From Roseovarius sp. W115 (GTDB lineage: Bacteria; Pseudomonadota; Alphaproteobacteria; Rhodobacterales; Rhodobacteraceae), in contig NZ_CP146606.1 of the NCBI RefSeq assembly GCF_032842945.2, positions 2,050,501 to 2,114,500 of the forward strand: a stretch of 64,000 bases of DNA, given 5' to 3'. This document shows, piece by piece, positions 7,926 to 16,693 of the stretch; positions within the stretch are counted from its first letter, which is position 1, and each line of letters begins with the position of its first letter. The translations under genes and the position numbers were made by a program. The notes under the pieces were generated by a model. The model ran no database searches. It was not told the origin of the DNA and saw only the letters and a program-made list of their open reading frames with translations.

Positions 7926-9269
7926 TTAGGTCAGGCCCATGAGTGCGGGGTCAAACGGGTATTTCGTCAGGTTTTCATACCCGTCTTCGGTGATCAGCAC
8001 CTGATCTTCCAGCTTAATGGAGAAATCTCCGCCAACTTCACCGGCGAGCACTTCCACACAAAGGGTCATGCCGGGTTCCAGCGCGTAGTCGAAGGCACCT
8101 TCAACGGCCTTGTCAGGGTAAGCCACGAGAGGCCATTCATCGCAAAGCCCCACTCCATGCATCAGGCAGCCGTATTTCTGTTTCTGAAATTTGTCGTCTA
8201 GTACATGGGTGTTTGCGGTGAGTTCAGGGATAGTGACGCCTGGTTTGAGCATTTCCATATTGGTCATGATGTGCTCATGCGCGTGCTGCATAGCGTAGAT
8301 CATGTCAGGGCGGGGCTTCTCATCGCCGATCCACCAGCTGCGGGAAATGTCCACGCAAATGCCGTAGCTGCCGACGAGGTCTGTATCAAAGGAAATGATT
8401 TCGTTGTTCTGGGCGATACGCGGGCCGCATTCCTGGAACCAGGGGTTGGTGCGGGGGCCTGAGGCGAGAAGGCGGGTTTCGATCCACTCACCGCCGCGTT
8501 TGATGTTCTCGGCATGCAGCACAGCCCAGATGTCGTCCTCAGATGTGTTGCCCGAGGGCACGCTTTCACGCGCAAAACGTTCCATCTCCGCGACGGCGGT
8601 CTCGCAGGCATGGCTGGCACAACGCATGGCGAGGATTTCGTCGGGGCCTTTGACAGCACGGCATTTCTCGGTGAGCTCTTCGCCTTCCATGATCTCAAAT
8701 CCCTGCGCCTCAAGCGCGCGCAACCCGTGCAGCATGACCTTATCCACAGCAAGGCGCTTGTTGCCGGGGGCGTGCTCTTCGAGGAGCAGACGAACCTCGT
8801 TGGAAAACACATCTGCGGCCACATCAACCTTGTCCCCACGGTCAAAGTAAAAGAGATCGGCGCCAGAGCGTTGTTCGCGCACTAAGGGGTTGAAAGTGCT
8901 GAGGAAAGGAGAGTTCTTGTAATCCCAGATCACCATGTAGCCATCGGCGCAGACCAGCAGAGCCCGAAACGGGTTATGGGTGTTCCACAGCTGCATGTTG
9001 GTGCTGTCAGAGGCGTAGCGGATATTGAGCGGGTCAAAGACCAGAAGACCGGCATAGTCGCGATCCTGAATGAACTTGGTCAGACGCTCCCAACGGTAGC
9101 GGCGCATGGCTTGCAGGTCTGGCAGTTGCAGGCCCGCCGCTTCCCATTCCCGGAAGGCCAGTTGGGTGGGGCCGATCTCAATTCGGTCCGCGTCGTTGGG
9201 AGTGTTGTCCCCAAGCGTGGCACCGCGTGTGGGGTCGATCTTGCGGGTGTCGCGGTAATGCGTGTTCAT
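7926..9269 (-). CDS. dddP: dimethylsulfoniopropionate lyase DddP (M24 fold)
   Basis: Cleaves the marine osmolyte DMSP to dimethyl sulfide and acrylate in the cytoplasm. The 447-residue protein has the creatinase/M24 fold but is nearly collinear with characterised roseobacter DddP. From the ATG at 9269, metal ligands fall at D295, D297, D307, H371, E406 and E421, which match the positions reported for the Ruegeria enzyme. The N terminus MNTHYRDTRKIDPTRGATLG is typical, and GAGGAGG lies just upstream of the start, so the further upstream in-frame ATG (9320) is rejected. Monocistronic; a block of 11-bp repeats lies 133-195 bp upstream. Confidence 0.95.
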   Translation of the reverse strand: MNTHYRDTRKIDPTRGATLGDNTPNDADRIEIGPTQLAFREWEAAGLQLPDLQAMRRYRWERLTKFIQDRDYAGLLVFDPLNIRYASDSTNMQLWNTHNPFRALLVCADGYMVIWDYKNSPFLSTFNPLVREQRSGADLFYFDRGDKVDVAADVFSNEVRLLLEEHAPGNKRLAVDKVMLHGLRALEAQGFEIMEGEELTEKCRAVKGPDEILAMRCASHACETAVAEMERFARESVPSGNTSEDDIWAVLHAENIKRGGEWIETRLLASGPRTNPWFQECGPRIAQNNEIISFDTDLVGSYGICVDISRSWWIGDEKPRPDMIYAMQHAHEHIMTNMEMLKPGVTIPELTANTHVLDDKFQKQKYGCLMHGVGLCDEWPLVAYPDKAVEGAFDYALEPGMTLCVEVLAGEVGGDFSIKLEDQVLITEDGYENLTKYPFDPALMGLT

Positions 9270-9401
9270 GGGCCGGGCCTCCTCCGTTACGGTCAGGTTG
9301 GACCGCAGCAAAGGGGCCACGCCCGTCTGATTGCGACATGGATTTTGCCAGATTCCGCCGTGAGGGCCGCGAAACTTGGGTTAACTCCTGAAAAACAAGA
9401 G

Positions 9402-9464
9402 ATTTGGCGCGTCGGTATCACGTCGGTAAAACGTCGGTGTCGCGTCGGTGCGCGGGTCGGTAGA
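9402..9464 (+). repeat. 11-bp tandem repeat block, copy 1 of 3
   Basis: ATTTGG followed by units of exactly 11 bp: CGTCGGTATCA, CGTCGGTAAAA, CGTCGGTGTCG, CGTCGGTGCGC, GGGTCGGTAGA. The last is degenerate. Two further copies with the same leader and unit length are at 33944-34006 and 48593-48654, all in the same orientation and all non-coding. Confidence 0.9.
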
Positions 9465-9592
9465 GGGCCGGGTTACTGCGCCGTGCGGTGGGGTGAAGAG
9501 TTTCTTAAGATGTTTGAGGGAGGCTGTGAGACCCGTTGCCCATTCGTGTCTCGATCCGTGCCGAGTGTCTGTGTTTGAGAATTTCTGTCTGT

Positions 9593-9640
9593 TAAAGCGT
9601 TTCGCGATGAACCTGAGACGCAGATGATCGCGAAACGCCG
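9593..9640. repeat. palindromic REP-like element, copy A
   Basis: GCGTTTCGCGAT and ATCGCGAAACGC are perfect 12-base inverted arms separated by about 17 bases, preceded by TTAAA. The whole element reads similarly to the reverse complement of the element at 9660-9710. Elements of this look are common between genes of roseobacters, but I cannot count copies beyond this window. Confidence 0.7.
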
Positions 9641-9659
9641 CGCGACACTCAATCGGTGC

Positions 9660-9710
9660 ACGCGTTTCGCCTTTCGCTGAGGTTTCAGGTTAAAGGCGCA
9701 GCGCTTTAGG
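9660..9710. repeat. palindromic REP-like element, copy B (inverted relative to A)
   Basis: On the minus strand this reads TAAAGCGCTGCGCCTTTAAC..., ending GGCGAAACGC, matching copy A at roughly 70 percent of positions including TAAAGCG, AACCTGA and CGAAACGC. With copy A it forms an inverted pair about 20 bp apart, the arrangement of a REP doublet. Confidence 0.6.
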
Positions 9711-9799
9711 TTGTTGTAGTGGAAACGTTATTTCGTCATGATCTGGTGACAGCTCCGCGGACTTTGTTGCCGTTGGCTCCATAGCACTTACCAACTAAG

Positions 9800-10135
9800 A
9801 TGCGAACGATGGATATTGCCGTTCAAATTCTCGCCGAGACCGGAAAGCTGGAGAAAGCCCAGAAGATTGCGGTTTGGGCTGCGCAAGAAGTTCCGTTCCA
9901 ACCGGAAAGATTTGAGCCACGGGGAGATGGAAAGTTCTTTCGTATTTTCGGAAGTATAGAGATTTCTGAGCATGATTGGCCCAGCATATTCTTAGAAACG
10001 TTTCGCCTTGCAACACTGGTCGGTCGAAACTTCGAAGTCACCACAGATGCGGAGAACGATTTGGAAGTGCTAGTCAAATCACCGTCTGTAGTCGGCGCAC
10101 ATTGGATAATGCTTTTCGCCCAATTGGATCGCTGA
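9800..10135 (+). CDS. hypothetical protein, about 111 residues
   Basis: No family recognised. The frame encodes a balanced soluble protein with alternating strand- and helix-like patterns (KIAVWAAQEVPFQPERFE, FRLATLVGRNFEVTTDAEN, VVGAHWIMLFAQLD) and ordinary composition, which shadow frames in this region lack. Start could be ATG 9800 or ATG 9809; neither has a good ribosome site. It sits alone between repeat elements and a gene-free stretch, in DNA that is less GC-rich than the surroundings, so it may be acquired. A minus-strand frame over the same bases looks like a shadow. Confidence 0.5.
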   Translation: MRTMDIAVQILAETGKLEKAQKIAVWAAQEVPFQPERFEPRGDGKFFRIFGSIEISEHDWPSIFLETFRLATLVGRNFEVTTDAENDLEVLVKSPSVVGAHWIMLFAQLDR

Positions 10136-10610
10136 CCTCCTGGTAGGTTTGGGCTCACAGCAGTCATCTGACGCGCACTGCCAATCGTTTTTGGTTTGAA
10201 AGGCTTGCTGCCGGAAATACGAAAAGCCAATGTTTGCTTGTTGTCTCAAGCATCCTTTGTTTGCACCTCCGAAACACTCTTGGACTCAAGACAAAGACTG
10301 TCATTTTCTGTTGCTCTTGTGAGGCCGGTTTTGCGCAGAACTCCGCCGATGGAGTTGCAGCGTTTTTTGCCTGTCACACACGTGTTTAACGAGCGAATGC
10401 GGCAGCTAAAGTTTCTTTTCTTTTAAGCGCTTGGCTATCCAGTGCCAAGTTTTCCACCAGAGACTCAAGTGGTTCAGAATCGTCAACTAGGGCAGAATTG
10501 TGTGCTTTCCCGCCATGCTTTTGCCCAGCTCTTCGTCGGAATTTGGCGCAGAAAACGCGCGCAAGATCCAAGGCTCCCCGCCTGCATAACGACGCGACAC
10601 AAGACGGAGA
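10136..10610. other. gene-free stretch before the RTX gene
   Basis: About 475 bp of comparatively AT-rich sequence with no frame that looks coding and no recognisable element. The 5' region of the RTX gene must lie here; the final GGAG at 10606-10609 is its ribosome site. Confidence 0.5.
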
Positions 10611-10616
10611 ATGAAA

Positions 10617-13600
10617 GTGGAAGACGACTTCAACGGAACGAATAGAAATGACCGCATTATCGTGGGAAGTGGTGCTCAGAATGTAGAAGGCGGGGGTGGA
10701 AATGACAGGATCGTTTCTTTGGCCGATGCTGGAGAACCAGATCCGGCCCAGACCGATGGCTCTGATGGTCGCGTAACCGAGGCTGTTTTAGCAGAGACTG
10801 CGAATGATACGCTGACCGGCGGTGACGGTGCGGATCGGTTTGAGTTCCACGCACTCATCGATGCGAAGGAAGAGGTCATTGCCCAGCACACAAATTCCGC
10901 TGGGCGCACGAATTGGGCCAAGGTCGCGGGCGAAAATGACAATGTTCACGACCACTGGGTCAATGGGTTTGGCTTCGATACCATCACGGATTTTTCCAAG
11001 GCTGAGTGTGACACAATCGAAATCAAAGGACACACGGCAACGATCCAATCCATCACGTATGGCGAGGATGAAGGGGGCGCGTATTCGCTGATCACTGTGA
11101 TCAGCCAACCGGGCAACGGCGGCGCGGGTGGCGCCAATACAGCCACAGGCGCACATGACGAGGACCCGCTGGGTCAGATCAAAGTCTATGGCGACGAAGT
11201 CACACTGGATGATGTGAAGGTGACCAATACCAATGACGGGATTGATCGCCTTTACCACGCCGATGCGGTCTATGGCGCCATTGATGCTGGGGTTACACAG
11301 GAGGTTTACACGAACACCGACGGTGACAATTACGACGGGAGCCTCTATCGCCAACGCGACGTGGTGCATGCCGGCGAAGGCAGCCAGACGATTGACACAG
11401 GCGGTGGCAATGACCTGATTTTCAGCTATTCGGATGGCGGCGAACCGGATCCCGCGCAAACAGATGGTGCGGACGGCCGTGTTAACCCAGCCGTTCCGGA
11501 TGGAGCCGCAGATGACGTTTTGGCGGGCGGGCAAGGCAAAGACACATTTGCATTCCGGCTGTTGCTCAATGCCAAGGAAGAAATCCTTGAAAAACACACG
11601 CGCGACGATGGCTCAGTTAACTGGCGCAAAGTGGCGGGTGAGAATGACAATGTACACGACCATTGGGTTGAAGGCATTGGCAATGACACGATCCTGGATT
11701 TTTCAAATCAGGATGGCGACAAGATCGACATTCGCGGACACACCGTAGAGATTGCGTCAATCACATATGGCGAAGATGACGGGGACGACTTCTCCCTGAT
11801 CGCGTTGCGGTCGCAACAAGGCGATGGTGGCGGCGCGCATGATGAAGATCCGCTTGGCACAATCAAAGTCTATGGCGACAAGGTCACAGAGGACGACATC
11901 AATGTGAAGGCCAAGGTTTTCTATGGTGTGGATCAACTGGATGAGCTCAGCGACGGCGAAGCGACCGCTCCGGCCTCCACGCCCGAGCGTGAAATTGTGC
12001 AGCCCCAATGGGTCGCGGAGGATCCAGAAAGCATTGATCTGAATTTCGAAGGCACATCACGCTGGGACTTCATCAAGGCAGGTAGCGGCTCGCAGACGGT
12101 CAATGGCGGCGCAGGTGGAGACCGGTTCATTTCTTATGGTGACGCCGGTGAGCCGGACCCTGCCCAAACGGATGGTGCCGACGGCCGGGTCAATCCTTCG
12201 CTTTCCGAAAGTGCTTCGGATGACGTCTTTATCGGTGGTGCCGGGGGAGATCGATTTGAATTTCATGCGCTTTTGAATGCGCGCGCAGAAGTTCTTGCGC
12301 AGCACACCAATGATCGCGGTCACGTCAACTGGCGCAAAGTGGCTGGTGAGAATGACAATGTGCATGATCACTGGGTCGAAGGCATCGGCAATGACATGAT
12401 CATGGACTACAACAAGTCCGAAGGTGACAAGATCGTCGTGCGCGGTCACACGGTCGAGATTGCCGACATCACCTATGGTGCAGATGAAGGTGGGGAGTTT
12501 TCCCTTGTTCGTATCATCAGTCAACAGGGTAATGGCGGCGCCGGGGGTGCCAACACCGAAACTGGCGCGCATGACGAAGACCCGCTTGGCACGATCAAGG
12601 TCTATGGCGACAAGGTCAATTTAGAGGACATCAAGGTCCAGGCCTCGGGCGTTTTCGACGGTGTCGACCGGCTTGCCGAGGCCGATCAACTCGCTGAGTT
12701 CAATGGAGGTGTGCAAAGCTTTGCGTCCTCCACCGACGGCGAAGAGATCATCACGGCACCAGCAAGCATCAAGACAACGGACCACATCGAAATCGGAGCT
12801 GGCGCGCAAACCGTGTTTGCCGGCGCAGGGCGCGACTACATTCGCGTATATGCCGATGCGGGCGAACCGGATCCGGCGCAAACCGATGGGGCCGAGGGTC
12901 GGATCAACCCACCCGTTGACCCCTCCACGACAAATGACGTGATATCCGGAGGGCAAGGCAAGGACCGGTTCACGTTTAATATGTTGCTCAACGCGACGGC
13001 CGTAGTACTTGCGAAACACACCAGAGACGATGGCTCTATCAACTGGCGCAAAGTTGCAGGCGAAAACGATGCAGTGCATGACCACTGGGTTGAAGGCATC
13101 GGGAATGACACCTTGCTTGATTTCTCTGAACAGGATGGGGACCAGATCATTTTGCGTGGCCATACTGTTGAGATTGCGGACATCACTTATGGCGAGGATG
13201 CGGGTGGTGACTACTCTTTGATCGCCATTCGCTCTCAACAAGGCGATGGCGGCGGTGCGCATGACGAGGATCCACTCGGCACGCTTAAAGTGTATGGCGA
13301 CACAGTCACCCAGGAGAATGTTACGGTCCAAGCCAAGGGCGTATTCGACGGGATCGATGCGTTTGAACCTATTGCAAACGCCCCTGCCCATCAGGCCGGA
13401 ACGGATGGTTCAGACAACCTTTTGGGCACGGATGGGGCCGACAACATTCACGGCAATCGCGGCAATGACCTGATCACCGCCGGTGACGGCAACGATTTTG
13501 TCTTTGGTGATGGCGGCAATGACATCCTGTTTGGCGGGGACGGAAACGACTACCTCGAGGGCGGATGGGGCCGAGACCTGTTGGATGGCGGAGATGACAA

Positions 13601-13895
13601 CGATGTTCTGGTGTCAACCGGGGGCATTGACGTAATGATTGGCGGCGATGGTGCAGACACCTTTGGGTTCCAGGGCAAAAGCAAAGGCGGCACGATTGTT
13701 GATTGGGAAGCGGGCGTTGATCGAATTGATCTATCTCGTCTTGATGAAGTGGATGAATTCGAAGACATCACCATCACCCAAACGTCTGACACGGCGGCCA
13801 CAATTACATTTGTGAATGACAAATGCCAAGAGGCGTCAGTGGATGTATTTTCCAGCTCAGCTTTTGAGCTCACCACCAACAATTTTCTAATCTAG
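10617..13895 (+). CDS. large RTX-type calcium-binding secreted protein with four 236-residue repeats
   Basis: Predicted type I secreted protein. Four long repeats each contain a GGxGxDxF calcium-binding half, the sequence GEPDPAQTDG, and a half with NWRKVAGENDNVHDHW, GHTVEI, ITYG and DEDPLG. GEPDPAQTDG begins at residues 41, 277, 513 and 751 counted from 10611. Residues about 930-1015 carry classical RTX nonapeptides (GGDGNDYLEGG and the like), followed by a C-terminal domain that should hold the uncleaved secretion signal. No N-terminal signal peptide. No ABC exporter or HlyD gene is in the window. GTG 10617 has GGAG 7 nt upstream; the ATG at 10611 is only 1 nt from it, so GTG is favoured. 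Function (adhesin, matrix protein or enzyme) cannot be told. Confidence 0.85.
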   Translation: MEDDFNGTNRNDRIIVGSGAQNVEGGGGNDRIVSLADAGEPDPAQTDGSDGRVTEAVLAETANDTLTGGDGADRFEFHALIDAKEEVIAQHTNSAGRTNWAKVAGENDNVHDHWVNGFGFDTITDFSKAECDTIEIKGHTATIQSITYGEDEGGAYSLITVISQPGNGGAGGANTATGAHDEDPLGQIKVYGDEVTLDDVKVTNTNDGIDRLYHADAVYGAIDAGVTQEVYTNTDGDNYDGSLYRQRDVVHAGEGSQTIDTGGGNDLIFSYSDGGEPDPAQTDGADGRVNPAVPDGAADDVLAGGQGKDTFAFRLLLNAKEEILEKHTRDDGSVNWRKVAGENDNVHDHWVEGIGNDTILDFSNQDGDKIDIRGHTVEIASITYGEDDGDDFSLIALRSQQGDGGGAHDEDPLGTIKVYGDKVTEDDINVKAKVFYGVDQLDELSDGEATAPASTPEREIVQPQWVAEDPESIDLNFEGTSRWDFIKAGSGSQTVNGGAGGDRFISYGDAGEPDPAQTDGADGRVNPSLSESASDDVFIGGAGGDRFEFHALLNARAEVLAQHTNDRGHVNWRKVAGENDNVHDHWVEGIGNDMIMDYNKSEGDKIVVRGHTVEIADITYGADEGGEFSLVRIISQQGNGGAGGANTETGAHDEDPLGTIKVYGDKVNLEDIKVQASGVFDGVDRLAEADQLAEFNGGVQSFASSTDGEEIITAPASIKTTDHIEIGAGAQTVFAGAGRDYIRVYADAGEPDPAQTDGAEGRINPPVDPSTTNDVISGGQGKDRFTFNMLLNATAVVLAKHTRDDGSINWRKVAGENDAVHDHWVEGIGNDTLLDFSEQDGDQIILRGHTVEIADITYGEDAGGDYSLIAIRSQQGDGGGAHDEDPLGTLKVYGDTVTQENVTVQAKGVFDGIDAFEPIANAPAHQAGTDGSDNLLGTDGADNIHGNRGNDLITAGDGNDFVFGDGGNDILFGGDGNDYLEGGWGRDLLDGGDDNDVLVSTGGIDVMIGGDGADTFGFQGKSKGGTIVDWEAGVDRIDLSRLDEVDEFEDITITQTSDTAATITFVNDKCQEASVDVFSSSAFELTTNNFLI

Positions 13896-13918
13896 CGTGT
13901 AACCACAGCTGCGAATGG

Positions 13919-13952
13919 AACCTGATCCGAGATGTCCACTTTGGATCAGGTT
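13919..13952. terminator. hairpin after the RTX gene
   Basis: AACCTGATCC (13919-13928) and GGATCAGGTT (13943-13952) make a perfect 10-bp stem with a 14-base loop, 24 bp after the RTX stop codon. No U-run follows, so it may be a Rho-assisted end or an mRNA-stabilising hairpin. Confidence 0.45.
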
Positions 13953-14110
13953 GCAAGCTCAGCACAGTAAATTTCTGAAAACACATTTTGGCATCCGGAT
14001 TTTCGTAACCCTTACTACCAGTGCAGGCACCCAAGTTTTGCTTTTGTGACAACTTTTGAATGACTGCAACGGGCTCAGAGCGCTCATAGACGTCACCTAA
14101 AACCGCACAG

Positions 14111-15145
14111 TCACGCCTCGCGCACTGTGTCGATCATCAGCTGTACATTCTCAGGATCTGCATCCGGTGTGATGCCGTGGCCCAGGTTGAAGATATGTGG
14201 GCCTTTGCGGAAGGCCTCCACCACGGCTTTGGTTTCGCGCACAAGGGCGTCTCCGCCGGTGACCATATGGGAGGAGGCCAGGTTGCCCTGCACACAGCCC
14301 GCCACCTGCACATGCTCTGCGGCCCATTCGGGGCTGACGGAGTTGTCGATGGCGACGCAGTCGGCACCGGTTTTTTCGTGGAAACCTATATAGCCGTCGC
14401 CGCCTTCGCGGGGGAAGGCGATGATGGGGATGGAGGGATGTTTGGCCTTGAGTGCCGCGATGATGCGTTTGGTGGGGGCTACCGCGAAATCCTCAAAGTC
14501 TTGCCCTTTGAGCGACCCGGCCCAGCTGTCGAAGATTTTGACCACCTCTGCGCCGGCCTCGATCTGTGCCGAGAGGTAGACAATTGTGGCGTCGGTCAGC
14601 CGGTTCATCACGGCCTCAAAGAGCGGGCGGTTTTCGTCCTTGAGCGCATGAGCGGGGCCTTGATCCGGTGTGCCGCGCCCGGCGATCATGTAGGTGGCCA
14701 CAGTCCAGGGAGCCCCGGCAAAGCCGATTAATGTGGTCTCGGAGGGCAGAGAGGATGCGAGGTTGCGCACGGTTTGATAGACGGGGTTGAGCGTGTCGTG
14801 GATGTCGTCGGCACCTTTCAGGGCATCGAACTCGGATTGCTGCGTGATGGTCGAGAGGCGCGGGCCTTCGCCCGTGACAAACCATAGATCAGCGCCCAAA
14901 GCCTGCGGCACCAGAAGGATGTCGGCAAAGAGAATGGCGGCGTCAAACCCGTAGCGGCGGATGGGTTGCAGGGTGACTTCGGTGGCCAGATCCGAGTTAT
15001 AGCAGAGCGACAGGAAATCCCCGGCCTCAGCGCGGGTGGCACGGTACTCGGGCAAATACCGCCCGGCCTGACGCATCATCCAAATGGGTGGTGTGTCTTG
15101 AACCTCGCCCGCGAGCGCTTTCAAAATGGTTTTTTGTGCCGCCAT
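14111..15145 (-). CDS. hemE: uroporphyrinogen decarboxylase
   Basis: Converts uroporphyrinogen III to coproporphyrinogen III in tetrapyrrole synthesis. The 344-residue protein carries the signature [11 protein letters not shown] (25-35) and the essential aspartate in LFADILLVP (D75), then [13 protein letters not shown]. Start set at ATG 15145 ([14 protein letters not shown]); an in-frame ATG at 15199 adds 18 residues unlike the family. Divergent from hemC across 92 bp, so both heme genes likely share a control region. Confidence 0.95.
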   Translation of the reverse strand: MAAQKTILKALAGEVQDTPPIWMMRQAGRYLPEYRATRAEAGDFLSLCYNSDLATEVTLQPIRRYGFDAAILFADILLVPQALGADLWFVTGEGPRLSTITQQSEFDALKGADDIHDTLNPVYQTVRNLASSLPSETTLIGFAGAPWTVATYMIAGRGTPDQGPAHALKDENRPLFEAVMNRLTDATIVYLSAQIEAGAEVVKIFDSWAGSLKGQDFEDFAVAPTKRIIAALKAKHPSIPIIAFPREGGDGYIGFHEKTGADCVAIDNSVSPEWAAEHVQVAGCVQGNLASSHMVTGGDALVRETKAVVEAFRKGPHIFNLGHGITPDADPENVQLMIDTVREA

Positions 15146-15237
15146 ACCCGGTCTCCCTTTGTCTTGGTGGTCCCAAGAGAGGAACGGAAAGTCAACCAAA
15201 ACTTGTCAGGCTAGGTTTACACATCTAAACGGGTTGT

Positions 15238-16185
15238 ATGACAAAAGAATTGCCCACCCCGTCCGCCCCACTGAAGATTGGCACCCGTGGCTCGCCTCTG
15301 GCGCTTGCACAGGCGCATGAAACAAGGTTGCGCCTTTCCAAGGCGTTCGACCTGTCGGAAGACTGTTTTGAAATCCATGTCATCAAAACAACCGGCGACC
15401 GGGTTTTGGACCGGCCTTTGAAAGAGATTGGCGGCAAGGGATTGTTCACGCGTGAGATCGAAGATGCGATGCTGTCAGGTGAAATTGACATTGCTGTGCA
15501 TTCGATGAAGGACATGCCGGTGGAACAGCCCGGTGGGCTGGTGCTTGATACGTATCTGCCGCGCGAGGATGTGCGCGATGCATTTGTCTCACCGCATTTT
15601 GACGGGCTACAGGCGTTGCCGGAGGGCACCAAGGTCGGCACGTCGAGCCTGCGCCGCAAGGCACAGGTTTTGGTCAAATTCCCCCATCTTGAGGTGGTGG
15701 AGTTTCGCGGCAATGTACAAACCCGGCTGAAAAAGCTTGAGGATGGTGTGGCGGGTTGCACCTTTTTGGCGATGGCCGGGTTGAACCGGTTGGGACAGTC
15801 AGAGGTGGCCAAGGGGGCGATTGCGCCTGAGGATATGCTGCCGGCTGTTGCGCAAGGGGCCATCGGGATTGAGCGGCGCGTGGATGACACCCGCGTGGCC
15901 GATATGCTGGCGGCCATTCATGATGGGCCGACGGGACAAAGGCTGGCGGCAGAGCGGGCGTTTCTGGCGGCTCTGGATGGGTCTTGTGAGACCCCGATTG
16001 CCGGTTTGGCAGAGCTGGAAGGTGGGTCAATCCGGTTGCGCGGAGAAATCCTGCGCCCGGATGGAAGCGAGAGCCTGGAAGATGCGGCCACCGCTCCGAT
16101 TGAGGATGGCGCGGCTTTGGGGGCTGAACTTGCACATGGATTGTTGAAGCGCGCGGGCGAAGGGTTCTTTGACTGGCGCGCCTGA
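15238..16185 (+). CDS. hemC: hydroxymethylbilane synthase (porphobilinogen deaminase)
   Basis: Polymerises four porphobilinogens to hydroxymethylbilane on a covalent dipyrromethane cofactor. 315 residues, starting with KIGTRGSPLALAQA, then KTTGDRVLDRPL, and the cofactor cysteine C250 in DGSCETPIAGLA. Divergent from hemE. The following SRPBCC frame begins inside its last codons. Confidence 0.96.
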   Translation: MTKELPTPSAPLKIGTRGSPLALAQAHETRLRLSKAFDLSEDCFEIHVIKTTGDRVLDRPLKEIGGKGLFTREIEDAMLSGEIDIAVHSMKDMPVEQPGGLVLDTYLPREDVRDAFVSPHFDGLQALPEGTKVGTSSLRRKAQVLVKFPHLEVVEFRGNVQTRLKKLEDGVAGCTFLAMAGLNRLGQSEVAKGAIAPEDMLPAVAQGAIGIERRVDDTRVADMLAAIHDGPTGQRLAAERAFLAALDGSCETPIAGLAELEGGSIRLRGEILRPDGSESLEDAATAPIEDGAALGAELAHGLLKRAGEGFFDWRA

Positions 16186-16693
16186 TCCGGCGGGGTTCGG
16201 GCCATCGGCGCGCGTGGACTGCGTCATCGGTAAGGCATTGCCGACAGTTTGGGAGGTCTTCGTACCAGTTTACCTGCCGGACCTCTTTCCGAAAGCCAAA
16301 GGTCCTATTCCACCGGTGGTGGATGTGCAGGATCAGACCGGGCGTTGGGATGAGGTTGGTCAAACCCGGACCGTGGTTCTGGGCGATGGCAACACGGCGC
16401 GCGAAGAGATCACCTATAGCGCTCCCAGCGGGGGACAGACAGCGGAGACCCTGGCGGAGTTTGCCTATACCGTGTCAGGGTTCACCGGGCCGTTTTCCTG
16501 GCTGGTGAAATCTGCGCATGGGCGGTGGGTCTTTACGGCGCAATCCGGCGAAACGCAAGTGGTGTGGACCTATGGGTTTCGCGCGACCAATCTCCTGTCG
16601 CGCTCTCTTGTGACGCTATTGGCGACCACGTTCTGGCGGGCGTATATGCGCGATGGCTTGGGCCATTTCAAAGCTTTGGCTGAGCGCGGTTAA
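16169..16693 (+). CDS. SRPBCC (START/Bet v 1-like) superfamily protein
   Basis: 174-residue protein with the pattern of a ligand-binding helix-grip fold: N-terminal strand ARVDCVIGKALPTVWEVF, central strands, and a long C-terminal helix SLVTLLATTFWRAYMRDGLGHFKALAE. Ligand unknown. The TTG start at 16169 overlaps the end of hemC by 17 bp; GTG 16214 is an alternative but lacks a ribosome site. Convergent with the esterase gene: both stop codons share TTAA at 16690-16693. Confidence 0.7.
   Translation: MTGAPDPAGFGPSARVDCVIGKALPTVWEVFVPVYLPDLFPKAKGPIPPVVDVQDQTGRWDEVGQTRTVVLGDGNTAREEITYSAPSGGQTAETLAEFAYTVSGFTGPFSWLVKSAHGRWVFTAQSGETQVVWTYGFRATNLLSRSLVTLLATTFWRAYMRDGLGHFKALAERG

Larger units (their letters stand above)
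9321..9799. other. non-coding stretch upstream of dddP holding two kinds of repeats
   Basis: About 480 bp without a convincing gene. It should contain the dddP promoter on the minus strand, but no clear -35/-10 pair can be named. It holds the 11-bp tandem block (9402-9464) and an inverted pair of palindromic elements (9593-9710), described separately. Confidence 0.6.

Noticed and set aside
9402..9464. CRISPR-like array
   Set aside because: Units are 11 bp with no unique spacers; three short blocks, not an array, and no cas genes.
9823..10230. 135-residue minus-strand frame opposite the small hypothetical gene
   Set aside because: Ser/Lys/Arg-rich and lacks ribosome site; the plus-strand frame has the more protein-like sequence.
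10788..11597. Minus-strand frames within the RTX gene
   Set aside because: The same frames recur in each repeat because the DNA is repetitive; none has a ribosome site or a fold.
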